A stretch of 64,000 bases of DNA from Edwardsiella ictaluri ATCC 33202 (GCF_000264785.1 NZ_AFJI01000064.1:53350-117349); one strand, 5' to 3'; numbered from the stretch's first letter, positions 9,289 through 19,054 are shown. Translations and numbers: made by a program. The notes: generated by a model not told the origin, from the sequence alone.

Positions 9289-10761
9289 TCAGAATTCGTT
9301 CCAGCAACGGCCGTCGCGGGTGATCAGCGCCACCGAAGATACCGGCCCCCAGGTACCCGCCTGATAAGGCTTCGGCGCGTCGTTGTCGTCGGCCCAGGCC
9401 GTCATGATGGAGTCGACCCACTTCCAGGCCTCTTCCACTTCATCGCGGCGGACAAACAGCGCCTGAATACCGCGCATTGCCTCCAGCAGCAGGCGTTCAT
9501 AGGCGTCTGCCAGATGCTCCTGATGGAAGGTATCGGAGAAGCTCAGATCCAGCTTAGTGGTCTGCAGACGGTGTTTATGCTCCAGCCCCGGCACCTTATT
9601 CAGAATATCGATCTGTACCCCTTCATCCGGCTGCAGGCGAATGGTCAACTTATTCTGCGGCAGCGCCTGATAGGAGTCGCTGAACAGGTTCAGCGGTGGA
9701 TTTTTGAAATAGATGACCACTTCAGAGCACTTGCTCGGCAGGCGCTTACCGGTACGCAGATAAAACGGCACCCCTGCCCAGCGCCAGTTGTCAATATCGA
9801 CGCGAATGGCAATAAAGGTTTCCGTATTGCTGCACTTGTTCGCCCCCTCTTCTTCCAGGTATCCCGGCACCTTCTGTCCCTGCACGAAGCCGGCGGTGTA
9901 CTGGCCGCGCACCGTTGTCTCACGTACGTTGCTGTGGTTGATGCGGCGTAGGGATCGCAGCACCTTGACCTTCTCATCGCGGATACGGTCGGTGGAGAGG
10001 TCCGCTGGCGGATCCATGGCGATCATGGTCAGGATCTGCAGCAGATGGTTCTGTACCATGTCGCGCATCTGTCCTGCCTGATCAAAATAGCCCCAGCGCC
10101 CTTCGATGCCGACCTCTTCCGCCACGGTGATCTGCACGTGGTCGATCATGCTGTTGTCCCAGTTATTGGCAAACAGCGCGTTGGCAAAACGCAGCGCCAG
10201 CAGGTTCAGCACCGTCTCCTTACCCAGATAATGGTCGATGCGGTATACCTGATTTTCATCAAAATAGCGCGCTACCTGATCGTTAATCGCCTGCGATGAG
10301 GCCAGATCGGTCCCCAGCGGCTTCTCCATGACGATACGGCTGGGCTGGAGGTTCATCCCCGCATGTCCCAGCCCCTGGCAAATCGCGCCAAAGGTACTCG
10401 GCGGCATGGCAAAATAGTTAATGGTCACCCGCTGCTGGGGCTCCACCCTCTCCGCCAGACGCTGAAAATGCTCGGTATCGTTGACGTCCAGGTTGCAAAA
10501 GTCGAGGCGGGCACTCAGACGCTGCCACAGTGCATCGTCAAGCGGCTCCTTCAAAAAGGTATCCAGCGCCTCACGCACCACCTTACGGTAGGCCGCGGCA
10601 TCCCACTCGGCGCGGCCGACGCCGATAATGCGCGTCTCGGGGTGAATATGGCCAGCTTTTTCCAGTTGATACAGGGAAGGCAGCAGCTTGCGCCGGGCCA
10701 GATCGCCCTTGGCGCCAAAAATAATCAGGTCGCAAGCCTGTGCCGTTGACGTTACCGCCAT
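9289..10761 (-). CDS. zwf: Glucose-6-phosphate 1-dehydrogenase
   Basis: Oxidises glucose-6-phosphate with NADP to the lactone, the entry to both the pentose phosphate and Entner-Doudoroff routes. Length 490. The coenzyme loop GAKGDLARRK is at 16-25 and the active-site motif RIDHYLGKE at 174-182. The start ATG at 10761 follows GAGGAGAG. It is the first gene of zwf-pgl-edd-eda. A HexR-like palindrome lies 25 bp upstream of the start, in or near the promoter or leader, which fits repression by the adjacent divergent hexR. Confidence 0.97.
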   Translation of the reverse strand: MAVTSTAQACDLIIFGAKGDLARRKLLPSLYQLEKAGHIHPETRIIGVGRAEWDAAAYRKVVREALDTFLKEPLDDALWQRLSARLDFCNLDVNDTEHFQRLAERVEPQQRVTINYFAMPPSTFGAICQGLGHAGMNLQPSRIVMEKPLGTDLASSQAINDQVARYFDENQVYRIDHYLGKETVLNLLALRFANALFANNWDNSMIDHVQITVAEEVGIEGRWGYFDQAGQMRDMVQNHLLQILTMIAMDPPADLSTDRIRDEKVKVLRSLRRINHSNVRETTVRGQYTAGFVQGQKVPGYLEEEGANKCSNTETFIAIRVDIDNWRWAGVPFYLRTGKRLPSKCSEVVIYFKNPPLNLFSDSYQALPQNKLTIRLQPDEGVQIDILNKVPGLEHKHRLQTTKLDLSFSDTFHQEHLADAYERLLLEAMRGIQALFVRRDEVEEAWKWVDSIMTAWADDNDAPKPYQAGTWGPVSSVALITRDGRCWNEF

Positions 10762-10785
10762 ATCTCTCTCCTCGTGCAGGTTACT

Positions 10786-10800
10786 TGTAATTTTTTTACA
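10786..10800. promoter_or_regulatory. Probable HexR operator for zwf
   Basis: TGTAATTTTTTTACA is an imperfect palindrome that agrees closely with the gammaproteobacterial HexR box (TGTAAT-N3-ATTACA). It lies 25 bp before the zwf start codon. HexR is known to repress zwf/edd/eda genes until KDPG binds its sugar-phosphate isomerase (SIS) domain. Assignment is by motif and position only. Confidence 0.65.
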
Positions 10801-10941
10801 GAATCATTCTGATGATCCTGATTGTAGCGAGAAAAACGACTTTTCCGTTGCGCTTTCCATACACAGTTTGTGCGTAAAAGCGTAGTGCCAGCCTGCCATC
10901 GCACCATGCGACCGTCTCTTCTTGTAATTTTCTATCAAATT

Positions 10942-10956
10942 TGTATAAAAATTACC
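10942..10956. promoter_or_regulatory. Second HexR-like box
   Basis: TGTATAAAAATTACC matches 11 of 15 positions of the HexR consensus. It lies about 160 bp upstream of hexR and 180 bp from zwf, so it could serve either gene. A further half-site-like CATTACA occurs near 10983-10989. The A+T-rich context raises the chance of a random match. Confidence 0.4.
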
Positions 10957-11115
10957 ATGCCGAAAGTTAGACACAGCTCATACATTACAAAAAAAGCCGA
11001 CAATAGACCGTTCGATGGGCTGCAAAGCCGTTATCTGTCGTTGTATATTTTCAACAAACGTTCATAGATTTCTCCTCTTTATGAAATCGTCCAACCCCAT
11101 AAGTGGCCCTCTCCT

Positions 11116-11985
11116 ATGAATACGCTGGAAAAAATCCAGGCGAATCTGGATCAACTGAGTAAATCAGAACGCAAAGTCGCCGAGGTGATCCTCGCAGTGC
11201 CGCAGACCGCCATCCACTCCAGTATCGCCACCCTGGCCAAGATGGCCGATGTCAGTGAGCCTACGGTAAACCGTTTCTGCCGTCGGCTGGAAACGAAAGG
11301 GTTTCCGGATTTTAAACTGCATCTGGCACAGAGCCTTGCCAACGGAACCCCTTACGTTAACCGCAACGTTGAAGAGAACGACAGTGTCGACGCCTATACC
11401 AGCAAGATCTTCGAGTCGGCAATGGCTGGCCTGGAGATGGCCAAAAACCACCTGGATATGGTCACCATCAACCGCGCGGTCGACCTGCTGACCCAGGCAA
11501 AGAAAATTTCTTTCTTCGGCCTTGGCGCCTCCGCCGCCGTGGCCCATGATGCCATGAACAAATTTTTCCGCTTCAACATCCCGGTGGTCTACTTTGACGA
11601 CATCGTCATGCAGCGCATGAGCTGCATGAACTCCAACGAGGGTGATGTGGTGGTTCTGATCTCCCACACCGGGCGTACCAAAAGTCTGGTAGAAATGGCG
11701 CACCTGGCACGGGAGAACGATGCGACGGTGATCGCCATCACCTCGCGCGACACACCGCTGGCCCTGGAAGCCTCTCTGGCTCTGCTGCTGGATGTGCCGG
11801 AGGATACCGATGTCTATATGCCCATGGTCTCACGTCTGGCGCAGCTGACCCTGGTGGATGCACTGGCAACCGGCTTTACCCTGCGCCGCGGAGCGAAATT
11901 CCGGGATAACTTGAAGCGGGTCAAGGAAGCCTTGAAGGAATCGCGCTTTGATAAAAGCATCGCCCTGCCCGCACACTTTGAGTAA
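11116..11985 (+). CDS. hexR: RpiR-family transcriptional regulator HexR
   Basis: A 289-residue regulator with an N-terminal RpiR winged helix-turn-helix (residues about 1-77, including LAKMADVSEPTVNRFCRRLE) and a C-terminal SIS sugar-phosphate domain (about 125-255, with FGLGASAAVAHDAMNKFFR and LISHTGRTKSLVEMA). HexR senses KDPG and controls glucose catabolic genes. Next to the zwf operon and upstream of pykA, as in E. coli. The reading frame begins at ATG 11116 after CCTCTCCT, with no strong Shine-Dalgarno sequence. Confidence 0.95.
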   Translation: MNTLEKIQANLDQLSKSERKVAEVILAVPQTAIHSSIATLAKMADVSEPTVNRFCRRLETKGFPDFKLHLAQSLANGTPYVNRNVEENDSVDAYTSKIFESAMAGLEMAKNHLDMVTINRAVDLLTQAKKISFFGLGASAAVAHDAMNKFFRFNIPVVYFDDIVMQRMSCMNSNEGDVVVLISHTGRTKSLVEMAHLARENDATVIAITSRDTPLALEASLALLLDVPEDTDVYMPMVSRLAQLTLVDALATGFTLRRGAKFRDNLKRVKEALKESRFDKSIALPAHFE

Positions 11986-12129
11986 GGGAAGCAGCCACCC
12001 CGCCAACAGACTGAATAATACACGCCGGGCGCCTGCAGTTTAGCCAACCGGCGTCCCCCGCCGGCGACGCTGCCAGTGGGGCTATCCGGGTAATCGCGGC
12101 GGCATTGAGCCGGTGCATTTGCCCACCGT

Positions 12130-12144
12130 TGTATTGGCAATACC
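12130..12144. promoter_or_regulatory. Palindrome upstream of pykA
   Basis: GTATTG-G-CAATAC (12131-12143) is a perfect 6+1+6 inverted repeat ending about 29 bp before the pykA start. Within TGTATTGGCAATACC it keeps the outer TGTA/TAC of a HexR box but not the A+T centre (about 9 of 15 matches). It may be an operator; the binder is unknown. Confidence 0.3.
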
Positions 12145-12172
12145 AATGCGTTACATGTCAATGGAGTTATGC

Positions 12173-13615
12173 ATGTCCAGACGGCTCAGAAGAACCAAAA
12201 TTGTTACCACGCTTGGCCCGGCTACCGATCGCGACAATAATCTGGAAAAGATTATCTCTGCCGGTGCCAACGTGATGCGCCTTAACTTTTCACACGGCAC
12301 GCCGGAAGATCACCAGCAACGCGCCAACAAAGTCCGTGAAATTGCCGCCAAACTCGGTCGTCATGTCGCCATTCTCGGGGACCTGCAGGGTCCTAAAATC
12401 CGGGTATCCACCTTTAAGGAAGGTAAAGTTTTCCTCAACGTTGGGGACAAGTTCCTGCTGGATGCCACTCTGAACAAGGGCGAAGGCGATAAAGAAAAGG
12501 TCGGCATCGACTATAAGCGGCTGCCGGAAGATGTGGTGCCGGGCGATATCCTGCTGCTCGACGATGGCCGTGTACAGCTGAAAGTGCTCTCCGTACAGGA
12601 AGATAAGGTATTCACCGAGGTCACTGTGGGCGGGCCGCTGTCCAACAACAAAGGGATCAACAAGCTGGGCGGTGGGCTCTCTGCCGATGCCCTGACGGAA
12701 AAGGACAAGGCCGATATCCTGACTGCCGCCAGGATTGGCGTCGACTATCTGGCTGTCTCCTTCCCACGCTGCGGAGAGGATCTCAACTATGCCCGCCGTC
12801 TGGCGCGCGATGCCGACAGCGAAGCCAAGATCGTGGCCAAAGTCGAGCGCGCCGAGGCGGTCGCCAGCGACGAAGCGATGGATGATGTGATCCTGGCCGC
12901 CGATGTTGTGATGGTCGCTCGTGGCGATCTGGGGGTTGAAATTGGCGATCCGGAGCTGGTGGGGATCCAGAAAAAACTGATCCGGCGCGCCCGCAAGCTG
13001 AACCGTGTCGTGATCACCGCGACCCAGATGATGGAGTCCATGATCACCAACCCAATGCCGACCCGCGCGGAGGTCATGGACGTAGCCAACGCCGTACTGG
13101 ACGGTACCGATGCCGTCATGCTGTCTGCCGAAACCGCCGCGGGCCAATACCCGGCCGAAACCGTAGCCGCCATGGCGCGCGTCTGCCTGGGCGCAGAGAA
13201 GATCCCCAGCATCAATATCTCCAAGCACCGTATTGATGACCAGTTCGACAATACGGAAGAGGCCGTCGCCATGTCCGCCATGTACGCGGCCAACCACCTC
13301 AAGGGGGTAACAGCCATCATCGCGATGACGGAGTCCGGGCGCACTGCGTTGATGATGTCCCGTATCAGCTCCGGTCTGCCGATCTTCGCCATGTCCCGTC
13401 ATGAGCGCACCCTGAACCTGACCGCACTGTACCGCGGTGTCACACCGGTGCACTTTGACAGCCACACCGACGGCGTTGCCGCGGCTCAGGCTGCGGCCAA
13501 TCTGCTACGGGATAAAGGGTTCCTGCTCTCCGGTGATCTGGTGATCGTCACACAGGGTGATCAGATGGATACCATCGGCAGCACCAACACCTGCCGCACC
13601 CTGCGCGTAGAGTAA
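12173..13615 (+). CDS. pykA: Pyruvate kinase II
   Basis: Makes pyruvate and ATP from phosphoenolpyruvate and ADP; the PykA isozyme is AMP- and sugar-phosphate-activated. An upstream in-frame start exists, but [19 protein letters not shown] at ATG 12173, preceded by GGAG, matches E. coli exactly and gives 480 residues. Active-site blocks: [38 protein letters not shown] and TQMMESM. The C-terminal allosteric domain runs from about 345 on. It ends at a strong terminator. With zwf-pgl-edd-eda it completes glucose-6-phosphate to pyruvate. Confidence 0.97.
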   Translation: MSRRLRRTKIVTTLGPATDRDNNLEKIISAGANVMRLNFSHGTPEDHQQRANKVREIAAKLGRHVAILGDLQGPKIRVSTFKEGKVFLNVGDKFLLDATLNKGEGDKEKVGIDYKRLPEDVVPGDILLLDDGRVQLKVLSVQEDKVFTEVTVGGPLSNNKGINKLGGGLSADALTEKDKADILTAARIGVDYLAVSFPRCGEDLNYARRLARDADSEAKIVAKVERAEAVASDEAMDDVILAADVVMVARGDLGVEIGDPELVGIQKKLIRRARKLNRVVITATQMMESMITNPMPTRAEVMDVANAVLDGTDAVMLSAETAAGQYPAETVAAMARVCLGAEKIPSINISKHRIDDQFDNTEEAVAMSAMYAANHLKGVTAIIAMTESGRTALMMSRISSGLPIFAMSRHERTLNLTALYRGVTPVHFDSHTDGVAAAQAAANLLRDKGFLLSGDLVIVTQGDQMDTIGSTNTCRTLRVE

Positions 13616-13634
13616 TCAGGTCTGCCATACGCAG

Positions 13635-13660
13635 CGGGGGCGCCTGGCGCCCCCGTTTTT
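13635..13660 (+). terminator. pykA terminator
   Basis: G+C-rich hairpin CGGGGGCGC / GCGCCCCCG followed by TTTTT, 20 bp after the pykA stop. Confidence 0.9.
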
Positions 13661-13662
13661 CA

Positions 13663-13865
13663 TTATGCCTTCGCCACGGCATACAGCATCAACACAATGA
13701 ACAGCACTGTACCTGATGATCCCGACAACGCTGCCCCCCGCCAAGCAGAGCCCCAGCCCACAGTTGTGCGTACCGCGGGGTCACATCACCGTCGCGGCAA
13801 CCAGCGCGAAGAACAAGCTGGCCGGCCCCATACACGCAGAGCAGCGCAAGAACGCCAAGGCCCAT
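13663..13865 (-). pseudogene. Possible remnant of a small membrane protein gene
   Basis: The gap between pykA and lpxM contains hydrophobic reading pieces in different leftward frames. From ATG 13865 one reads MGLGVLALLCVYGAG; another frame reads MGPASLFFALVAATVM then a stop. A third ends GTVLFIVLMLYAVAKA at the TAA at 13663. This pattern fits a small helical membrane gene broken by one or more indels. No family is recognised and E. coli has nothing here. It may also be chance. Confidence 0.25.
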
Positions 13866-13907
13866 TCTATTCTCTTAAATCACTGGCCTGCGCTCAGCCG
13901 CACCGCA

Positions 13908-14870
13908 TCATAAATCCTGGCGGCAATAGGGCTCTATCTCTCCCGGCCTGCGCGTTTTCAACAGCTTCAGGATCCAGGTGTACTGCTCCGGGTGTTCCCC
14001 CATCAGCAGTTCCACTTCCTGATTCATCCTCCGGGCAATGTAATCGTCATCCTGTCCTGCAATATCGTCCATCGATGGACGAAGATAGATGTCCAGCCGC
14101 CCTTTATCCCCATCATACACCGGAAACAGCGGAATAATACGCGCCCGACACAGCTTCATCAGTCGCCCGATGGCAGGTAGCGTGGCCTTATAGGTGGCGA
14201 AAAAATCCACAAACTCACTATGCTCTGCGCCGTGATCCTGATCGGGCAGATAATACCCCCAGTAGCCTTTACGTACCGAACTGATAAACGGTTTGATGCC
14301 ATCGTTACGTGCATGCAGGCGGCCACCAAAACGGCGTCGCGCACGGTTCCACAGATAGTCAACCAGCGGGTTCTTCTGATTATGAAACATGGCGGCCATC
14401 GGCTGTCCACCGGCGGCCAACAGCATGGCGGGAATATCGACGGCCCAGCCATGAGGCACCAAAAAAATCACGTTATCCCCCTGTTCACGCGCCTGCTCAA
14501 TGATCTCCCCGCCGTGCCAATGGGTATGACGCAGCAAGCGCTGCGGGCCGCGTAGGGTCAGTTCGGCCATCAGAAACATGGACTGCCCCGCGCGGGCGAA
14601 CATCGTATCAATGATCGCCTCACGCCGACGCGCCGCCATCTGCGGGAAGCAGAGCATCAGGTTAATTTGTGCGCGGCGACGGGCGCCACTGGCCAGACGC
14701 CCGGCCAGACGCCCGACGGCGCCGATCATCCAATCGCGCAGGCGCAGCGGCAGGAATGCCATCGCCGCCATCAGCGCTATCCCCAACCAGACGCCCCAGT
14801 AACGGGGCGAGAGGAACGCGGCACGAAAGTGCGGAATGAACTCAGGAGTTGATTTGGTCTCTTGTTGCAT
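13908..14870 (-). CDS. lpxM: Lipid A biosynthesis myristoyltransferase LpxM
   Basis: Adds the last acyl chain (myristate in E. coli) to the Kdo2-lipid A precursor at the inner membrane. 320 residues, with one N-terminal membrane anchor (about 24-42). The HX4D acyltransferase motif of the family is H140-GWAV-D145 in FLVPHGWAVDIPAM. Strongly similar to E. coli MsbB, and in the conserved order pykA-lpxM-mepM. Leftward, possibly read from its own promoter, since a terminator separates it from mepM. Confidence 0.95.
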   Translation of the reverse strand: MQQETKSTPEFIPHFRAAFLSPRYWGVWLGIALMAAMAFLPLRLRDWMIGAVGRLAGRLASGARRRAQINLMLCFPQMAARRREAIIDTMFARAGQSMFLMAELTLRGPQRLLRHTHWHGGEIIEQAREQGDNVIFLVPHGWAVDIPAMLLAAGGQPMAAMFHNQKNPLVDYLWNRARRRFGGRLHARNDGIKPFISSVRKGYWGYYLPDQDHGAEHSEFVDFFATYKATLPAIGRLMKLCRARIIPLFPVYDGDKGRLDIYLRPSMDDIAGQDDDYIARRMNQEVELLMGEHPEQYTWILKLLKTRRPGEIEPYCRQDL

Positions 14871-15010
14871 CAGTGGGCTCTTGTGTGATCCCCACTCGGA
14901 TTACGAATGGGATGGCTGGAAATTGTAGCCATTTGGCAGACAAAAAAAAACTGCCCCTGCCCCGGATGGGACGACAGGTGAAATCCAGGACGATGGCGAG
15001 CTGTACATAT

Positions 15011-15033
15011 AAAAAGCCCGCCGAGGCGGGCTT
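15011..15033 (-). terminator. mepM terminator
   Basis: Stem AAGCCCGCC / GGCGGGCTT with a two-base centre, followed leftward by TTTTTAT, 30 bp after the mepM stop. Confidence 0.85.
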
Positions 15034-15063
15034 AGGATAATGGGCTATCCTGCGTTGGAGTTT

Positions 15064-16383
15064 TCAGTCCAGCTGCAGCTGGGGCACGACATCACGCACC
15101 TGGGCGAAGAACGCGCTACGCTCTTTGCCGGTCAAGGCATCGGAGCGCGGCAAATTCACCGTCAGTGGGTTTACCGCCTGGTTATTTACCCAAAACTCAT
15201 AGTGCAGATGCGGACCCGTCGAGCGACCGGTGTTGCCGGAGAGCGCAACGCGATCGCCGCGCTTCACTTTCTGACCAGGCTTAACCAGGATAGTCTTCAG
15301 GTGCATAAAGCGGGTCGTATACTGACGACCATGGCGGATCACCACATAGTTTCCTGCGGCGCCGCTGCGCTTGGCAATCACTACCTCGCCGTCTCCGACC
15401 GCCAGCACCGGCGTCCCGACCGGCATGGCAAAATCGACCCCTTTATGGGGCGCAACGCGGCCAGTCACCGGGTTCAGTCGGTGCGGATTAAAGTTGGAAC
15501 TGATGCGGAAATGTTTGCTGGTCGGGTAGCGCATGAAGCCTTTGGCCAGCCCGGCACCCTGGCGGTCATAATACTTACCGTCTCCGGCACGGATGGCGTA
15601 ATAATCTTTATCGCCGCTGCGTAGGCGCACTCCCAAGACCTGACTCTGTGCGCTCTTACCATCCAGCATCTCACGCGACAGCAACACCGAAAAACGATCG
15701 CCCTTCTGCAGCTTGCGGAAGTCCATCTGCCACTGCAGCGCCTTGATAACCGTATTAATCTCAGTACGGTTGAGCCCCGCAGCCTGAGCGCTGGCCACAA
15801 AACTGCCGTTGAGGGTGCCGGTGATCACCCGGTTTTTCCACTCACCCTGTTGGTTTTCTACCGTCTCTTTATACCCGCTGCGGCCCAGCTCATAGACCCG
15901 GCTCTCGCGGCGCGAGACCTCCCAAGTCAGCTTTTGCAGCGTACCGGCATCGTTAACCTGCCAGGTCAGGGTCTGGCCAACGTTCAGGTTACGCAAGACA
16001 GGATACTGCTTGGCCAGCGCCGATACATTGGACATATCAACGCCGTACTGGGTCAGGATACTGCCCAGGGTATCGCCACTGGAAACCACGTAGTCGTGAC
16101 TGCTGGCATCATCGCTGCTGTCGTCGATCTCATCCTTGGGCACCTCGTCTTCCGGCGCAGGCTGATCGAGAGGCTCACTGGCCTCAGGTGCCAGCGCACT
16201 GAGCTGCTGCGTCTCCCGCAGTATGCTTTTCGGGGTGTCACTCTCCACCGCGCGAGGGTGGTAGACAAAAGGCTGCCAGATGGCGACAGCCAAGGTGACA
16301 ACGCTCAGGGACCCCAGCATAACCCGGTGGGGGCGGGGCAAATTACTGTATGCCTGAGCGATAGAACGTGCTATCTGCTGCAC
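15064..16383 (-). CDS. mepM: Murein DD-endopeptidase MepM
   Basis: Periplasmic M23 zinc metallopeptidase that cuts D-Ala-mDAP crosslinks so that new glycan strands can be inserted. 439 residues. A membrane anchor lies near 20-42, an OapA/LysM-like glycan-binding region near 98-145 (YVVSSGDTLGSIL), and the peptidase domain near 305-410. Zinc ligands are visible in PHKGVDFAMPVG (H and D) and GPHLHYEFWVNNQ (HxH). It is divergent from nothing: znuA lies upstream on the same strand only 19 bp away, so the two may be co-transcribed under Zur. Confidence 0.95.
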   Translation of the reverse strand: MQQIARSIAQAYSNLPRPHRVMLGSLSVVTLAVAIWQPFVYHPRAVESDTPKSILRETQQLSALAPEASEPLDQPAPEDEVPKDEIDDSSDDASSHDYVVSSGDTLGSILTQYGVDMSNVSALAKQYPVLRNLNVGQTLTWQVNDAGTLQKLTWEVSRRESRVYELGRSGYKETVENQQGEWKNRVITGTLNGSFVASAQAAGLNRTEINTVIKALQWQMDFRKLQKGDRFSVLLSREMLDGKSAQSQVLGVRLRSGDKDYYAIRAGDGKYYDRQGAGLAKGFMRYPTSKHFRISSNFNPHRLNPVTGRVAPHKGVDFAMPVGTPVLAVGDGEVVIAKRSGAAGNYVVIRHGRQYTTRFMHLKTILVKPGQKVKRGDRVALSGNTGRSTGPHLHYEFWVNNQAVNPLTVNLPRSDALTGKERSAFFAQVRDVVPQLQLD

Positions 16384-16402
16384 TCGGATTTTCCTCTTAA
16401 TC

Positions 16403-17407
16403 TCACTTCAGGCAGCTTGAATACTGCTGCGCCAGCGTGGTCAAAAAGACCATATAGCTGTCCGCACTCAGTGGGATCGCGCTTCCCAGGGGATCTAGCG
16501 TACCCTGCCGGACAGGGGTCCCCTGCGCAATCGCCGAGATAACGGCTGGCCTGAACTGTGGCTCAGCAAAAACGCAGACCGCCTTTTGCTCAACCAGCTG
16601 TGTTCGAATTTGGTGTAAGCGCCGTGCGCCAGGCTGTATCTCGGGATTGACCGTGAAATGCCCCAATGGAGTCAGGCCAAAGGCTTTCTCGAAGTAACCA
16701 TAGGCATCATGAAAGACAAAATACCCTTTATCCTGCACAGGCTGCAGCATGATACCAACTTTCTTTTCCGTCTGCTCGAGTTGTTGCTCGAATTTACGTA
16801 GGTTGACATCCAGTTTGTCTTTATTTTGTGGGCTTTGTTGCACTAATCGGTCATGAATCGCAATCGCCACCTGTTTTGCAATCGCCGGAGAGAGCCAGAT
16901 ATGCATATTGTATTGACCATGATCGTGATCACTATCGCCCGCGAAACCAGCGCTGACGCCCTCTGTAACAATATGTGCCCCGGAAAAATCAGAATTTTCC
17001 GCATGACTCTCACTCTGTGCGGCAGGATGACCGTGTTCATCATCATCATCACCCACAATGAGTTGACTACGTACGCCAGGAAGGGTGACAAGAGTGAGAT
17101 TTTTATTACTTTCTAGCTGTTGAGTCGGCTTTTCAAGAAAGCTCTCCATTTTAGGCCCTATCCATACCACCAGGTTGGCATCGTGCAATCGTTTGATATC
17201 CGAGGGACGCAGCGCATAATCATGGGGAGAGGCGCCGTCAGGCAGCAGAACATGCGTCAGCATTACCCCGTCGGCAATCGCCGCCGCGATGAAACCTAAC
17301 GGCCTAACCGAGGTCACGACGTCAGCCTGTGCACTGCCCGCCAGCGCACACAGCGACAGCGCGGAAGCAATAAGCGTGCGCTTAATTATATTTTTTTGCG
17401 GTATCAT
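16403..17407 (-). CDS. znuA: High-affinity zinc ABC transporter, binding protein ZnuA
   Basis: Periplasmic cluster A-I binding protein that delivers zinc to ZnuBC. 334 residues (E. coli 310), with a signal peptide cleaved after about A28. The His/Asp-rich flexible loop (about 118-172, with DDDDEHGHP and [12 protein letters not shown]) is longer than in E. coli. Zinc ligands fit the conserved positions in [21 protein letters not shown] and [14 protein letters not shown]. Divergent from znuCB across a Zur box. The loop-encoding DNA is A+T-richer than the rest. Confidence 0.95.
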   Translation of the reverse strand: MIPQKNIIKRTLIASALSLCALAGSAQADVVTSVRPLGFIAAAIADGVMLTHVLLPDGASPHDYALRPSDIKRLHDANLVVWIGPKMESFLEKPTQQLESNKNLTLVTLPGVRSQLIVGDDDDEHGHPAAQSESHAENSDFSGAHIVTEGVSAGFAGDSDHDHGQYNMHIWLSPAIAKQVAIAIHDRLVQQSPQNKDKLDVNLRKFEQQLEQTEKKVGIMLQPVQDKGYFVFHDAYGYFEKAFGLTPLGHFTVNPEIQPGARRLHQIRTQLVEQKAVCVFAEPQFRPAVISAIAQGTPVRQGTLDPLGSAIPLSADSYMVFLTTLAQQYSSCLK

Positions 17408-17434
17408 GACAAAAATCTCCGGGTAACGTTTTAT

Positions 17435-17457
17435 GGAACGTTATATTATAACATTTA
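17435..17457. promoter_or_regulatory. Zur operator between znuA and znuCB
   Basis: A 23-bp palindrome with core GTTATATTATAAC. It agrees with the E. coli Zur box at about 20 of 22 defined positions. Placed between the divergent starts of znuA and znuC, so one site can repress both when zinc is sufficient. Confidence 0.9.
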
Positions 17458-17482
17458 ACTTATAGTGCAATATGCCGTAACC

Positions 17483-18259
17483 ATGTCACAGCAAGATAAT
17501 CTACCGTTGGTCACCCTACAGCACGTCGCCGTGCGCTTTGGGAGCCGCGATGTACTGGATAACGTCTCCCTCACACTGCGGCGCGGGCGTATCCTGACCC
17601 TACTGGGCCCCAACGGCGCCGGTAAATCTACTCTGGTACGCGTCGTGCTTGGACTGGTCCCACCGACGCGCGGCGAACGCGCCACCCGATCGGGGCTAAC
17701 GATCGGCTATGTTCCCCAAAAACTGCATCTGGATGCCACCCTGCCGCTGACGGTTGAGCGCTTCATGCGCCTGCGCCCCGGCGTAAAGCGCCAGGACGTG
17801 CTGCCGGCACTGCAACGGGTTCAGGCCGGACACCTGCTCAAACAGCCGATGCAGAAGCTCTCGGGCGGCGAAAATCAGCGTGTGCTGCTGGCAAGGGCCC
17901 TGCTCAACACCCCGGATCTGCTGGTGCTGGATGAGCCGACCGCCGGGGTGGACGTTAACGGTCAGCTGGCACTGTATGATCTGATCGACCGCCTGCGCCA
18001 TGAGCTTAACTGCGCGGTGCTGATCGTTTCGCACGACCTGCATCTGGTGATGGCAAAAACTGATGACGTACTGTGCCTGAACCAGCATATCTGCTGCTCC
18101 GGCACCCCTGAGACAGTCGCCCGCCATCCGCAGTTTATCGCCATGTTCGGCGCTCACGGAGCCCAGCAGCTGGCAGTCTATCGTCACCACCACAACCACC
18201 GCCACGATCTGTGCGGTAAAATCATTCTCAAGACACGCAGCGGAGAGGCCGATGATTGA
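17483..18259 (+). CDS. znuC: Zinc ABC transporter ATPase ZnuC
   Basis: ATP-binding subunit of the zinc importer. Walker [11 protein letters not shown]-loop VPQK, signature LSGGE, Walker B LLVLDEP and switch [12 protein letters not shown] are all present. A His-rich tail ([13 protein letters not shown]) matches E. coli. I chose ATG 17483 (258 residues; E. coli 251) over an in-frame GTG at 17465 because homology begins just after it. No strong Shine-Dalgarno precedes either. It overlaps znuB by 8 bp. Confidence 0.95.
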   Translation: MSQQDNLPLVTLQHVAVRFGSRDVLDNVSLTLRRGRILTLLGPNGAGKSTLVRVVLGLVPPTRGERATRSGLTIGYVPQKLHLDATLPLTVERFMRLRPGVKRQDVLPALQRVQAGHLLKQPMQKLSGGENQRVLLARALLNTPDLLVLDEPTAGVDVNGQLALYDLIDRLRHELNCAVLIVSHDLHLVMAKTDDVLCLNQHICCSGTPETVARHPQFIAMFGAHGAQQLAVYRHHHNHRHDLCGKIILKTRSGEADD

Positions 18260-19037
18260 ACTGTTGTTGCCCGGCTGGCTGGCAGGCGCACTGTTGGCGC
18301 TGGCGGCAGGTCCCTTGGGATCGTTCGTGGTATGGCGGCGCATGTCCTACTTTGGCGATACCCTCGCCCACGCCTCGCTGCTCGGCGTCGCTTTCGGCCT
18401 ATTACTGGAGGTAAACCCGTTCTATACGGTGATCGCCGTCACACTGCTGCTGGCCTGCATGCTGGTCTGGCTGGAGCGCCGTCCCCAGCTGGGCATTGAT
18501 ACCCTGCTCGGCATCATGGCGCACAGTGCCCTTTCGCTGGGGCTGGTCGTGGTGGCGCTGATGTCCAACGTCCGCGTCGATCTGATGGCCTACCTGTTCG
18601 GCGATCTGCTGGCGGTGACCTACCGGGATGTCATGACCATCGCCGTTGGCGTCGTGCTGGTGCTGGCGCTGCTGCTGTGGCAGTGGCGTGCCCTGCTGTC
18701 GATGACCATCAGCCCGGAGCTCGCCCACGTTGACGGTATCGCCCTGGGGCGGGTGAAGCTGCTGCTGATGCTGACCACCGCCCTGACCATCGGCCTGGCA
18801 ATGAAGTTTGTCGGTGCGCTGATCATCACCTCGCTGCTGATCATTCCGGCGGCGACCGCCCGCCGCTTTGCCCGTACCCCAGAGCAAATGGCCGCAGGCG
18901 CCGTGCTGGTCGGCCTGTTGGCCATCAGTGGCGGCCTGGCATTTTCCGCCTGGTATGATACCCCGGCAGGACCCTCGGTCGTGCTGGGCGCCGCCCTGCT
19001 GTTTATCCTCAGTCTGGGACGGCGCCAAAGCACCTAG
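18252..19037 (+). CDS. znuB: Zinc ABC transporter permease ZnuB
   Basis: Membrane subunit, 261 residues, with 7-8 hydrophobic helices of the ABC-3 permease family. It contains the conserved [15 protein letters not shown] block and [24 protein letters not shown]. Translation is probably coupled to znuC through the 8-bp overlap. Confidence 0.95.
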   Translation: MIELLLPGWLAGALLALAAGPLGSFVVWRRMSYFGDTLAHASLLGVAFGLLLEVNPFYTVIAVTLLLACMLVWLERRPQLGIDTLLGIMAHSALSLGLVVVALMSNVRVDLMAYLFGDLLAVTYRDVMTIAVGVVLVLALLLWQWRALLSMTISPELAHVDGIALGRVKLLLMLTTALTIGLAMKFVGALIITSLLIIPAATARRFARTPEQMAAGAVLVGLLAISGGLAFSAWYDTPAGPSVVLGAALLFILSLGRRQST

Positions 19038-19054
19038 ACCGCCGTACCGCGCAT

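Larger units (their letters stand above)
10762..11115. other. zwf-hexR divergent control region
   Basis: This 354 bp gap has no coding frame. It is A+T-rich in the middle (10920-11060) and carries two HexR-like boxes, listed separately. It must hold both divergent promoters; I cannot fix their exact -35/-10 elements. Confidence 0.6.

Noticed and set aside
12290..13465. 391-codon open frame antisense to pykA
   Set aside because: Shadow of pykA codon bias; His/Gly/Asp-rich without any family features.
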